38,511 nucleotides of DNA. It comes from Candidatus Peribacteria bacterium. GTDB lineage: Bacteria > Patescibacteriota > Gracilibacteria > Peribacterales > Peribacteraceae. Location: positions 1 through 38,511 of the forward strand of contig JAQBQQ010000020.1 in NCBI GenBank assembly GCA_028286915.1, in the 5' to 3' direction. Below, piece by piece: positions 7,686 through 15,137 of the stretch. Numbering within the stretch: the stretch's first letter is position 1; each line of letters opens with the position of its first letter. The notes beneath the pieces were generated by a model, which worked only from the letters and a program-made list of their open reading frames with translations, was not told the origin of the DNA and made no database searches. A program made the translations under genes and the position numbers.

Positions 7686-7842
7686 CATCATTATCACCAT
7701 TCTCAAGTTCAGTGATTGCCTCATGTACTGGCGATAATTTCGGAGTTTGTTTGCCTGCCAATGCGTCATACGAAATTCCTTCAGGGAATATAAGCGACTG
7801 CAGCCGGAATTGCTTTTCTGGCCGCGCCTTTGCTCCCAACAC
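7645..7842 (-). pseudogene. Remnant C-terminus of a site-specific recombinase (tentative)
   Basis: This 65-codon open stretch contains RPEKQFRLQSLIFPEGISYD followed by KQTPKLSPVHEAI. That resembles the extreme C-terminus of serine recombinases (resolvase/invertase family) common in CPR genomes, where an FPEGI.YD motif and a TP.LS tail occur. No catalytic or zinc-ribbon part remains, and an in-frame stop lies just upstream. The last codons run into the tRNA-Glu gene on the opposite strand (APRGIEPRF is the usual antisense tRNA reading). I take it as the decayed integration gene of the adjacent island. The family call rests on memory of the motif only. Confidence 0.4.
7674..7685 (+). repeat. 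attL-like site: 3' end of tRNA-Glu
   Basis: GTGGGGCTGCCA, the acceptor end and CCA of tRNA-Glu, is repeated exactly and in the same orientation at 12142-12153. Extending 14 nt leftward, including CGATT of the T-loop, the two sites match at 20 of 26 positions. Confidence 0.6.
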
Positions 7843-7966
7843 CGACGCGAGCGTCTTTCACACCTGCACTGTACATCAACTCTTTTTGCCTATGTTCAGA
7901 CGAACTCCTGGAAATAGGGAGACTGACTTACGGAAACGGAAACCCATGTGATACCTTTCATCACTT

Positions 7967-8494
7967 CTACATTTCGGGAAGATAGGTGCATTGCACCAAC
8001 CCCTTATCGAATGTTTTCACCTCTTGCAACGAAAGCAGGATCCTCATGTCGATGTTGTCCAAAAGCCGGATTCCTTCCCCGAGGATCACCGGCACGGTCG
8101 TCAGGATGAATTCGTCCACCAGGCCTTTCCGCAAGAATTCCTGCGCCACCTGCGCGCCACCGGTAATCCAAACATTCTTGTCGGTCTTTGCTTTCGCTTT
8201 CATCAAAACAGTTTCGATGTCGTCATTCGTGAAGACGGTGTCGGGATAGGCCGGCTCTTCGGCGGGTGGATTGTGCGTTAGTATGAACGTAGGGACGGGA
8301 TGAAAGTTCCCCCATCCTTGTTTCAGCCCCACATCGTAGGTTCTTTTCCCCTCGATGGCTGAGCCTATTGTTGCAAAAAATTCTTTATAACCGTAATCGA
8401 CATCATTGTAAGGAAACAACCATGAAATGTCATCGTCCTTCCCGGCCACGAAACCATCAAGGGACATTGCAAGGTAGAGGATGGATTTGTTCAT
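7967..8494 (-). CDS. Dihydrofolate reductase family protein (RibD C-terminal type)
   Basis: The 175-aa protein has the DHFR/RibD reductase fold: the N-terminal strand ILYLAMSLDGFVAGKDDDISWL, a nucleotide-binding strand with NVWITGGAQVAQEFLRKGLVDEFILTTVPVILGEGIRLL, and GKRTYDVG near the middle. This family typically binds NADPH, but the substrate is unknown; it is not a proven folate enzyme. It is the most downstream gene of the leftward ArsR/AHSA1 group, about 208 nt after the AHSA1 gene, a combination seen in many bacteria. It lies inside the proposed tRNA-Glu island. Confidence 0.85.
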   Translation of the reverse strand: MNKSILYLAMSLDGFVAGKDDDISWLFPYNDVDYGYKEFFATIGSAIEGKRTYDVGLKQGWGNFHPVPTFILTHNPPAEEPAYPDTVFTNDDIETVLMKAKAKTDKNVWITGGAQVAQEFLRKGLVDEFILTTVPVILGEGIRLLDNIDMRILLSLQEVKTFDKGLVQCTYLPEM

Positions 8495-8702
8495 AGAAAA
8501 GAATTTTAGTACGGATCAAGCCGTTGTGACAACTATGATGTTTTTCAGGACTTTGTACCAGTGGACCATTGCTTCGAAGATACTTGTTTGAGAAAGTCTT
8601 TGGCCTGCCAATTTTACTTCATCTCTTACACATATAGATAAGCTATTTCACCCTGTTCCACATCAGAATGCAAAACAGGATGAACGAATGTAAGAACAAC
8701 AA

Positions 8703-9128
8703 TTAGGCAAGAAATTTCTGCAGGTGCGCAAGGATGCCCTTCCAGCCTTCGTTGTGGCTTTTCATGGATTCTTCGGACTCGAAATCTTGATCCGTGAGTG
8801 TGAAGTCGGTGCCGCTTCCGTTTGGTTTTAGTTCGACGGTCACAAGGCTTGCGTCATGCGTCTCACCGCACGTCCAGACAATGACAATTTTTTCGTCGGG
8901 TACGATTTCTTTGTATTCGCCGTCAGTCACATGATTCGTTCCGTTGGCTTCCTTCATATCGAACTTGAAGGTTCCGCCAACGCGGAAGTCCACATGATGG
9001 ATGGTGGTTGTCATGTCATCCGACGCAACAAGCCACTGCAACATGGCTTCGGCATCGGACCAGGCATGGAACACATCCGCTGGTGATGCATCGAAATGCT
9101 GCTGAAATTGGAGAGAGAGTTTTTCCAT
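8703..9128 (-). CDS. SRPBCC/AHSA1 domain protein
   Basis: The protein has 141 aa of the START-like SRPBCC fold. The AHSA1 signature is plain: an FDASPADVFHAWSDAEAMLQWL opening, a GGTFKFDM strand, VTDGEYKEIVPDEKIVIVWT, and a final helix with HNEGWKGILAHLQKFL. AHSA1-domain proteins bind hydrophobic ligands in a deep cavity, and the role of the free bacterial ones is mostly unknown. The gene is 23 nt downstream of the ArsR repressor and in the same direction, so the pair is almost certainly co-transcribed and controlled by that repressor. Confidence 0.88.
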   Translation of the reverse strand: MEKLSLQFQQHFDASPADVFHAWSDAEAMLQWLVASDDMTTTIHHVDFRVGGTFKFDMKEANGTNHVTDGEYKEIVPDEKIVIVWTCGETHDASLVTVELKPNGSGTDFTLTDQDFESEESMKSHNEGWKGILAHLQKFLA

Positions 9129-9151
9129 AAAAAGAGAAAAAAGGGAGGAGT

Positions 9152-9487
9152 TTAAGAAGCAGATTTGTTCGCTTTCAGATATTTTTCCAGGCCAGCCAGA
9201 CGTTTTTGCCAGAATTTCGTGTGCGTTTCTATCCAGGCGGCCGCTTCATCAAGTGGTTCCACATTGATTGTAAAATAGTAATACCGTTGTACTTTTTCTC
9301 TCCGGATCAGTTTTGCTTGTTCTAAGATTTTAAGATGCTTGGTGACGGCCGGCAGCGATATATGCAAAGGTTTTGCCAAATCCCGAATTGGCTGCCGTTT
9401 AGCGGCAATACCCTGCAGTAGTTGTCTGCGAACAGGGCTTTCGAGCGCCCGGAAGACTAAGCCGATGGAATCCAGATCATTAACCAT
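9152..9487 (-). CDS. ArsR-family repressor (SdpR-like), autoregulated
   Basis: The 111-aa winged-helix protein reads LVFRALESPVRRQLLQGIAAKRQPIRDLAKPLHISLPAVTKHLKILEQAKLIRREKVQRYYYF. The recognition helix is SLPAVTKHLKIL. It has no cysteine metal site, as expected for the SdpR-type partners of AHSA1 genes. I chose the ATG at 9487 because an upstream frame to 9523 adds an unlikely N-terminus and because the start codon sits inside a perfect 16-bp palindrome. It is the first gene of the leftward repressor, AHSA1 and DHFR-like group. Confidence 0.88.
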   Translation of the reverse strand: MVNDLDSIGLVFRALESPVRRQLLQGIAAKRQPIRDLAKPLHISLPAVTKHLKILEQAKLIRREKVQRYYYFTINVEPLDEAAAWIETHTKFWQKRLAGLEKYLKANKSAS

Positions 9488-9495
9488 ATGGTTAA
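9480..9495. promoter_or_regulatory. Palindromic operator over the arsR start codon
   Basis: TTAACCATATGGTTAA is a perfect 16-bp palindrome whose centre contains the ArsR start codon. A dimeric winged-helix repressor bound here would block transcription entry or ribosome access. Autorepression is inferred. Confidence 0.65.
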
Positions 9496-9617
9496 GTATT
9501 TCATGCGAGCAGACGACTGTCAAGCATACGAATTGCGACAGTTTTCAGAACCTGGAACCAGTGTGTCGTTTCTACTGTTAAAAAGTTCGTAACTCGCGTC
9601 CTTTGGTCTGTTGCTAT

Positions 9618-9881
9618 CTACTCTATAAACAACTCATCAATATAGCACCATTTCCAGTCCTCTCCCGGCTGGAACGACTGGATGATGGGATGTTCTGTTT
9701 CGTAAAAATGCTTTGTTGCATGTTTGTTTTTTGAATTGTCGCAACAGCCGACGTGTCCGCAGGTAAGGCACAGCCTTAGGTGGACCCATGTATCTCCCAT
9801 GGCCAGGCATTCCTCGCAGCCGGCGGGGGTTTTGGGCTGTACGTTTCGTATCTGATCAAGATGTGTGCACTGGTTGGCCAT
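9618..9881 (-). CDS. UBP-type zinc finger protein, 87 aa
   Basis: This small protein is a single zf-UBP domain: CTHLDQI, then GCEECLAMGDTWVHLRLCLTCGHVGCCDNSKNKHATKHFYETEHPIIQSF, then WKWCYIDE. The Cys and His spacing fits a cross-braced zinc-binding fold. In eukaryotes this fold binds the free C-terminus of ubiquitin; bacterial copies have no known partner. The ATG at 9881 lies inside the end of the DUF5996 gene (26-nt overlap, different frame), so the two are translationally linked. Confidence 0.85.
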   Translation of the reverse strand: MANQCTHLDQIRNVQPKTPAGCEECLAMGDTWVHLRLCLTCGHVGCCDNSKNKHATKHFYETEHPIIQSFQPGEDWKWCYIDELFIE

Positions 9882-10839
9882 GGGGTAAAGGGGGAATGCG
9901 CGTCCGGAAAGATGAAATGTCCCACCCTGCCAGCTCCGCGCTCTTGGTGTATGTGGATTCAAGGAAATCCAGAATGGTTTGGTCCGGGTGCTCCGTGTTG
10001 CAGACAGCGTCGTAGGGCAAAATGCATTCGCCCAATTGCTCATGAAAAGAGGCGCCCTGCAGGAGCGTTGTAGTCCGTATGCCGGGTGGTTCGGGGTAGA
10101 GATACGAGAAGAATGCAGTATGCGGGAAACGGTTGTCACCCGGCCAGAAGCCGAACGCGAAGTTCTCCTCGTTTTCGGCAAACTCCATAATTCTTCCCAT
10201 GACACCTTCATAGCGGGGAGGGGTGGCCATCCTGCCCGAGAATCTTGTTCCGCTGAGGTCGAAGGATCCCCAGAAAAAATGAATAGGGCTGCTCTTACCC
10301 CGAAACGATGTCCGAAAACTCTCAAACACCGTCTGCGTCTGCCGGAGAATGCGCCACCACCTCGTCACGTAGTCTTTGTTGTAGGATGCATGGCTCGTGT
10401 CCTGCTCAAAAGGAATGGGATCGGATACTTCCACGGGAACCGGCCAAATGGTGACATGAATGCCGAGTTCCGTAAGGGCGTTCATGAATTCACGGTAGAA
10501 CGCTGCAACGGTTTTTGGCACGAGCGGCATGACTAGTGCCTTGCCGGTGCTGGTACGAATGGAAAGAGTGTGGTCCAGAAAATCAAAATCCACCTCAAAA
10601 GTCTTACCTTCATACGGAATGGGCCCTGTCGTCAGACCCGTTGCCGTAACGAAGAATGTTACTTCCCACCACTGGTTCAGAAACGGCGCGAGTGCAAGCT
10701 TCACCTTTCCCACGACTTGTGTCCACATGTGAAGCGTTGTCCGTGTGTCTTTCCATTTGTCATACGGGAGTTCCGGCCATGCAGTAGCAGGTGATTGTTC
10801 CGGGCGAGGCTGATGCTGACGGTTTGTCATCATAAACAT
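9856..10839 (-). CDS. DUF5996 family protein
   Basis: The 327-aa cytosolic protein begins, after a short Q/P-rich tail, with WPELPYDKWKDTRTTLHMWTQVVGKVKLAL, the usual opening of DUF5996. It continues with QWWEVTFFVTATGLTTGPIPY, HFFWGSFDLSGTRFSGR and FGFWPGD, all typical of the family. It is rich in Trp and aromatic residues. No biochemical function is established. Several ATG codons (10839, 10833, 10830) could serve as start. It overlaps the zinc-finger gene downstream and lies 46 nt from the LtrA gene stop upstream, suggesting a leftward three-gene transcript. Confidence 0.85.
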   Translation of the reverse strand: MFMMTNRQHQPRPEQSPATAWPELPYDKWKDTRTTLHMWTQVVGKVKLALAPFLNQWWEVTFFVTATGLTTGPIPYEGKTFEVDFDFLDHTLSIRTSTGKALVMPLVPKTVAAFYREFMNALTELGIHVTIWPVPVEVSDPIPFEQDTSHASYNKDYVTRWWRILRQTQTVFESFRTSFRGKSSPIHFFWGSFDLSGTRFSGRMATPPRYEGVMGRIMEFAENEENFAFGFWPGDNRFPHTAFFSYLYPEPPGIRTTTLLQGASFHEQLGECILPYDAVCNTEHPDQTILDFLESTYTKSAELAGWDISSFRTRIPPLPHGQPVHTS

Positions 10840-10885
10840 ACATTCTACGAGCGTGTGAAAGCTCTGTACATAATTATGTTCAGTA

Positions 10886-12049
10886 TTATTGGGCCGGATT
10901 CGCCTTAACTTTCACGTCCATGCTTTGGGTGCGTCCATGTATCCATCGTTCCTGGGCGCTAACGTGAAAGAAGAGGATGGTAATGAGGCTCAGCACGCAC
11001 GCGAATCCCGGGGCCTGGACCATGAGGAAACCGAGCAGCAGCGTAAGACCTGCTACTCCGAGCGAGAGCTGAGCGCGGCGCTTTTCGCTATCGCGAAGCG
11101 TGTGGTCCAGAGCGGCCAGTATGAAAAGCCACAATGCCACGCTGCCGAAAAGCATTCCCCGCACAATGAGAGGGATATCATCCCCGCCCCGCGGCAGCAG
11201 ATATTCCACGCTGATGATGTTTCCGAGCATTCCCATCCACAGGAGCAGATGCAGGTAAGCGAACGGCTGACCGCCCCGGATACACCGGTTGCCTTCCCAC
11301 TCCTGCAGATACAGAAAGTAGAGCCACCACATGAGCGCGACCAGACAGAACGATGCGACGGCGGTAAGAATGTCGAGAGGCGACCAGACTATGTTATCCA
11401 GCACATTGGTGGACGTAAGGAAGTGTTCACCGAGCAGTACGATGGTAAAGAGGCCGAATCGCTCGGGCAGGTGTCTGGTATCCACCGGATTTTGGGAGAG
11501 CAGTCTAATGCCCAGCCATGGCGTGATGAGATCCGCAGCAAGGCTGATGCCCCACAAAGCGAAGCGCAGTGGCGGGCTTACGAAAAAAGACGCTGTCCAA
11601 ATAAGGACGCCCAAAGTAAACCCGGAAAGATACAATGTCGTTATGCCGTGTACTTCGGGTATCCGCAGACGAGCACGAGTGTAGAGCGCAAGCAGGATCA
11701 GCCGCACGCTCAGGTAGGAGAGCCCGAACCCGACTGATAATTCTTCCAATGCACCGTGCACCGTGAGCGCCAGTCCCAGCGCAAAGAGCATTTGCAGCAG
11801 GGTAAGAATGCGGTGCAGGTAATCATCGGTATCAAAGCGGGTGGAGTAGAACGTATGTCCCATCCACGCCCACACGACGGGAAGAAACAGAAAGACGCTC
11901 TGGAATAACCCCATCATCGTCAGATTTCCCGTTGCCCGGCGGCTAATCTCCGTGAGCGCCACGACAAATGCGAGGTCATAAAAGAGTTCCAGCCATGTGG
12001 CGTGGCGAGTGCCTTGTTCATTGCGGGAGAAAAGGGTTTTCACTTCCAT
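10886..12049 (-). CDS. ltrA: Low temperature requirement protein A (LtrA) family
   Basis: This is an integral membrane protein with about ten hydrophobic helices. The family marks are WLELFYDLAFVVALTEISRR near the N-terminus, the central VWAWMGHTFYSTRFDTDD, and HLPERFGLFTIVLLGEHFL, containing the conserved ERFGLF and LGE. LtrA was named from a cold-growth phenotype in Listeria; its transport or enzymatic role is unknown. I chose the ATG at 12049, giving MEVKTLF and 387 aa, over a GTG at 12076. It is the outermost cargo gene, about 90 nt from the proposed attR. Confidence 0.85.
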   Translation of the reverse strand: MEVKTLFSRNEQGTRHATWLELFYDLAFVVALTEISRRATGNLTMMGLFQSVFLFLPVVWAWMGHTFYSTRFDTDDYLHRILTLLQMLFALGLALTVHGALEELSVGFGLSYLSVRLILLALYTRARLRIPEVHGITTLYLSGFTLGVLIWTASFFVSPPLRFALWGISLAADLITPWLGIRLLSQNPVDTRHLPERFGLFTIVLLGEHFLTSTNVLDNIVWSPLDILTAVASFCLVALMWWLYFLYLQEWEGNRCIRGGQPFAYLHLLLWMGMLGNIISVEYLLPRGGDDIPLIVRGMLFGSVALWLFILAALDHTLRDSEKRRAQLSLGVAGLTLLLGFLMVQAPGFACVLSLITILFFHVSAQERWIHGRTQSMDVKVKANPAQ

Positions 12050-12141
12050 GAGTAAGGCGGAATAGGGGATTTCCACTCATGATACCATCCTCAAGGAGCG
12101 AAGATATCAGATTCTTTCCTAAAAAGCGGAGTGCGATTTGG

Positions 12142-12153
12142 TGTGGGGCTGCC
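12142..12153 (+). repeat. attR-like copy of the tRNA-Glu 3' end
   Basis: GTGGGGCTGCCA is identical to 7674-7685. The 14 nt before it keep part of the tRNA T-loop (CGATT). No tRNA body is present, so this is a displaced 3' end. The 350 nt between the LtrA start and the lipoprotein start hold this site and no gene. Confidence 0.6.
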
Positions 12154-12399
12154 AGACAAAAGATAGTTAGCCAGCGATGCATTAAAATATATTATACCAT
12201 TTATTACCGGGCGTTCTACGAAGCTGTGGAACGTATTTTATATTTTTCAGTAAATGAAAAGACCGTGCATTGACTTTTATAATAAATAAATCCGTATCGG
12301 TCAACTATGAATCATCCATACACTGTTGTATCCCGCAACGACTCTGTTGTTCACAACTTTACGGAAACGTTCTACATTTCTATCCTTTCCTATCTCATC

Positions 12400-12903
12400 A
12401 TGAAAAAATACCTCGTTTTAACCTTTGTACTTCTTATGAGCGGCTGCAATGGCACCTCTCAGCAGACTGTTGGACATAGTTCTTCCCAGGCCATGAGCTC
12501 TTCGTCATCTCTTTCTTCTCCGTCCGTAAAAGAGCCAACTGTGTCCTTTTTTATACCGGAAGGTTATACCTATGTCCGGTTTACTTCTCATGGAAGGCTT
12601 GAGGGAAGTGGAATTGCTTACAGCGAAGTTGTTGCTTCGGTAGGTAATGAAGGTGAAACGGCGCAGATCTCAGTATTAAGAACTTCCGATCCGAAAATTT
12701 TAGCATTCTTGGGCCGTTATGCTCCGGGACAGAAAGTTACGATCGGGGGAATCAAGATGCAGAAATTTGTTCAGCAGAATATGCAACTGACACAAGATTA
12801 CGTTTATAAAGTCGAAGATGAGTATATTGTTATTTCTTTTGATGGTCCTCCTTCAGATGATATTCAGCGTAAAGTTATTGAGTCAGTACAAATTTTAAAT
12901 TAG
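12400..12903 (+). CDS. Hypothetical lipoprotein, 167 aa
   Basis: The N-terminus MKKYLVLTFVLLMSGC is a standard lipoprotein signal, with the lipidated Cys at residue 16. A serine-rich linker of about 25 residues follows, then a compact domain beginning VSFFIPEGYTYVRF that alternates strands and helices. The family is not recognised; the fold resembles small PsbP-like or DUF-type lipoprotein domains. The frame is open from 12307, but that start would bury the signal peptide. A weak promoter (TTTACG at 12358, TATCCT at 12381, 17-nt spacing) would give a leader of a few nt. The gene ends just before a strong terminator hairpin. Confidence 0.7.
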   Translation: MKKYLVLTFVLLMSGCNGTSQQTVGHSSSQAMSSSSSLSSPSVKEPTVSFFIPEGYTYVRFTSHGRLEGSGIAYSEVVASVGNEGETAQISVLRTSDPKILAFLGRYAPGQKVTIGGIKMQKFVQQNMQLTQDYVYKVEDEYIVISFDGPPSDDIQRKVIESVQILN

Positions 12904-12915
12904 ATACTTAAAAAC

Positions 12916-12941
12916 AGGGCCAACCGTTAGGTTGGCCCTTT
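12916..12941. terminator. Intrinsic terminator between convergent genes
   Basis: AGGGCCAACC (12916-12925) pairs perfectly with GGTTGGCCCT (12930-12939) around a GTTA loop. Ts follow on the + side and an A-rich run precedes it, so it can serve both the lipoprotein gene and the oncoming M23 gene. Confidence 0.85.
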
Positions 12942-12969
12942 GAGCATAGTTCCGTGTCGTTCAGGAGAG

Positions 12970-13644
12970 TCAGCGGTCAAAGGCAGTCCATGCACTGGTC
13001 TGGTCAGGCGACAACCAGCCGTAGAAATTGGGATGATAGGTTCCGCTGTAGCCCCACCATTGCTTCTTGTTGCTCGTTGGATAATACCACGGGTTCTGCA
13101 GTTCGCCCCCGGCGACGCCGTCGAATTTGGTCTCGAAGTGCAGGTGCCGGGAAGTGCCGGGATCTTTGGCATCAGCAGTGCTGCCCATGAGGCCGAGTGG
13201 TGTGCCGCCTTGCACTTTCTGGCCTTCGGCGAGTCCCGGGGCGAACGACTTCATGTGGCTGTACTGGGTAAAGACGTAGCGGTATTGGAACGCGTACGAA
13301 TCCCAGATGTAATGCCGGACAATGACAGAATTGCCTTCGCCGTGCTCGGCAGCATTGTTGGAGTTGTAGACGATTTTCCAGACCCTCCCGTAGGCTGAGG
13401 CGACGATGGTCGGGGGATTACTGACGGTGTTGGGGGAAACGATGTCCCAGCCAGTGTGCCACTCGTTGGGCCGAAGGGCTGGATTGGTGTTGAAGGTCAT
13501 CCCCTGCACGATGTTGCTGGTGTTGTGACCGGCAACCGGAAACCGAAAGCCCTGTGAGGCTGCTGCCACCTGTGCCTTGGCTGCCTGGGTAAAACCCAAC
13601 AGCCCGGCGAAGACGATGCAAAGCGAAGTAAGGCGACGAAACAT
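12970..13644 (-). CDS. Secreted M23 family metallopeptidase
   Basis: A Sec signal peptide (MFRR, hydrophobic core, AKA-Q near residue 24) precedes a LytM/M23 domain. The zinc and catalytic residues are all visible: His63 and Asp67 in EWHTGWDI, His130 in YSHM, and His167/His169 in HLHFE. Such enzymes cut glycine-containing or cross-linking peptides in peptidoglycan. At 224 aa it is a single-domain secreted form, with a Trp/Tyr-rich C-terminal tail of about 45 residues that may bind wall or glycan. AGGAGAG lies about 7 nt before the ATG, one of few clear Shine-Dalgarno sites in this window. Confidence 0.88.
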   Translation of the reverse strand: MFRRLTSLCIVFAGLLGFTQAAKAQVAAASQGFRFPVAGHNTSNIVQGMTFNTNPALRPNEWHTGWDIVSPNTVSNPPTIVASAYGRVWKIVYNSNNAAEHGEGNSVIVRHYIWDSYAFQYRYVFTQYSHMKSFAPGLAEGQKVQGGTPLGLMGSTADAKDPGTSRHLHFETKFDGVAGGELQNPWYYPTSNKKQWWGYSGTYHPNFYGWLSPDQTSAWTAFDR

Positions 13645-14075
13645 GACTGACTCTCCTATGCTTTCAGAGAACGACTTTCGAACGCGGAAACATTCACATT
13701 GAATGCTTCATGTGTATGGTAGATTCCGAATCTTGGGTTACATACACATGCTTCAACAGAAGGTATGTCAATAGCTGCAATCATGTGTTGTGCAAAACAA
13801 GAAAGACGTTCTTCGGTCTAAAAGAACGCTTGGGTATTTATGATGAAATAGTATTTATTCTTGCCTAAAAAACCCCGAGCACAAATGCTCGGGGCGGCCA
13901 ATGAGCGAACTCATTGGCGGTGATTCTTTCTGGTTTTGCCGTGAAATGATGTACAAAAACATCTACATGCTTATTTTTTATAATTCCTTTTGTGCTGCAG
14001 TAATTTTACGTAACCTGCAGCCATTATCGCAATATACCGCGTAAAATAGTTGTACCTTTTGCGCTACGTAGCAAA
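13645..14075. other. Intergenic region with paired hairpins, no gene
   Basis: I see no credible open frame in these 431 nt. The stretch holds a small hairpin near 13808-13830 (CGTTCTT/AAGAACG), two strong adjacent hairpins at 13873-13918, and an inverted repeat GCTGCAG/CTGCAGC around a TTACGTAA palindrome at 13994-14021 that may be an operator for the 14076 gene. Confidence 0.5.
13867..13918 (-). terminator. Leftward terminator plus adjacent hairpin
   Basis: CCCCGAGCA (13873-13881) pairs with TGCTCGGGG (13886-13894). Six A residues at 13867-13872 become a U-tract on the minus strand, so this is a classic leftward terminator. Next to it GCCAATGAG (13897-13905) pairs with CTCATTGGC (13910-13918) around CGAA. 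No minus-strand gene lies upstream of it to be terminated. Confidence 0.65.
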
Positions 14076-15137
14076 ATGCTGCCTATGCAGTATTCTTCTA
14101 TAGGTGAACCGGAGTTTCCCGTTCAGCTTTCGCGTCGACAGGCTTTGGGTGCGTTGGCGGGTTTGAGTGTATCTGCGTCGGGTTTAGCATCACGCGCAGC
14201 GGAGATATCACTTCCAAAGAATGTCTTTGTAACGGATCCTACGGTATTTCCGTATGATCTCTCTCCGCTCAGTTTTCATCTTTCGCTCCAGGAACGCTAT
14301 ATTCCTGCGAATACCAAAGCAAAACTGGTTTTGGATATTGCCAATAGCATTGCGGATAATGTGAAAGCCGCTATGTGTACGGAGGTACAAAGACAATTCC
14401 CGAATTTGCAGATTAATTCTGCCGTATCGTTACGGATTACCGCCGCATCTCAAGACCTTTTACGCGAGTACATGCGCATTATTTCGAAGCATATTTTAGA
14501 TGAAGGGTATGTCTATGGTCGTGATTGTTCGTATCACGATGGAATAGTGCAGAAAGAGCAAACGAATGTGTGGCCTTTGGACTGCGACTTAACTTCTCAT
14601 CTTGCCATGCATGTTGCAGAGAAACACGGTATGCCCATTGCTTATTGGCAACAGTGGGAGCATTTGTGCTTGTGTGCCGTGAGAGGAGACGATATCTACG
14701 AAATGACCGAGCTGGGGACGGCTGGTTTCATTCAGAGTAAAAAAACCAGACGGGAGCAGGGACAGCTGACGCCTCGGGCAAACGAGTTACTCGGTTTTTA
14801 TTATCCTATGTCCCAGGTTGAAGTAAAACAGGGGATAGCCGGAAATATTGTGTATGAAATGCACCGAAGTATAGGGAAGGAGCAGTATCCTCTCCCGGCC
14901 CTGGATCAGCTTTGTAAATCGGCTGAAGAGATACTCAGAGACTATGGTGAGAGTTTTCTGACGGTCTATAATCTTTGTTGGGCATTGGATCATACTGTCT
15001 GGCAGTATGGGGAAATTTTACATCCTGCTGCCGAGCACGTTCGTAAGGCTCAGCGTTATCGGGATCGAAAAGAACTGCTTGAGCGTACTTACGCACAACT
15101 TCTTCGCGCACCAAAAGAACGCAAGCCTATTCCTTAG
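14076..15137 (+). CDS. Tat-exported protein, transglutaminase-like (tentative)
   Basis: The N-terminus has a twin-arginine motif, SRRQAL (Arg20-Arg21), followed by the weakly hydrophobic stretch GALAGLSVSASGLA, which is typical of Tat signal peptides. The middle of the 353-aa protein reads VWPLDCDLTSHLAMHVAEKHGMPIAYWQQWEHLCLCAV. A Cys-Asp pair at a helix start followed by a Gly-x-Pro turn and a histidine resembles the transglutaminase-like Cys-His fold, but I cannot prove it. The C-terminal third is helical and highly charged. An alternative ATG at 14085 would also fit. It overlaps the convergent TipAS fragment by 11 nt. If truly Tat-exported, the protein folds before secretion. Confidence 0.55.
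   Translation: MLPMQYSSIGEPEFPVQLSRRQALGALAGLSVSASGLASRAAEISLPKNVFVTDPTVFPYDLSPLSFHLSLQERYIPANTKAKLVLDIANSIADNVKAAMCTEVQRQFPNLQINSAVSLRITAASQDLLREYMRIISKHILDEGYVYGRDCSYHDGIVQKEQTNVWPLDCDLTSHLAMHVAEKHGMPIAYWQQWEHLCLCAVRGDDIYEMTELGTAGFIQSKKTRREQGQLTPRANELLGFYYPMSQVEVKQGIAGNIVYEMHRSIGKEQYPLPALDQLCKSAEEILRDYGESFLTVYNLCWALDHTVWQYGEILHPAAEHVRKAQRYRDRKELLERTYAQLLRAPKERKPIP

Larger units (their letters stand above)
7686..12153. mobile_element. Putative 4.5-kb tRNA-Glu-borne genomic island
   Basis: The segment is bounded by the intact tRNA-Glu on the left and by a direct copy of the tRNA 3' end on the right (12142-12153), the hallmark of site-specific integration. A recombinase-like remnant lies just inside the left end. 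All six intact cargo genes are on the minus strand: DHFR-like, AHSA1, ArsR, UBP zinc finger, DUF5996 and LtrA. These accessory families are usual in larger free-living bacteria and contrast with the core genes outside. No complete integrase is left, so it is probably fixed. Confidence 0.55.

Noticed and set aside
7490-7951. + strand frame of 153 aa across the tRNA
   Set aside because: It reads through tRNA-Glu and the dispersed hairpin; not a protein gene.
9618-10325. Possible frameshift joining DUF5996 and the zinc finger
   Set aside because: The DUF5996 protein is complete, and the zinc-finger domain has its own ATG at 9881; a simple 26-nt overlap explains it.
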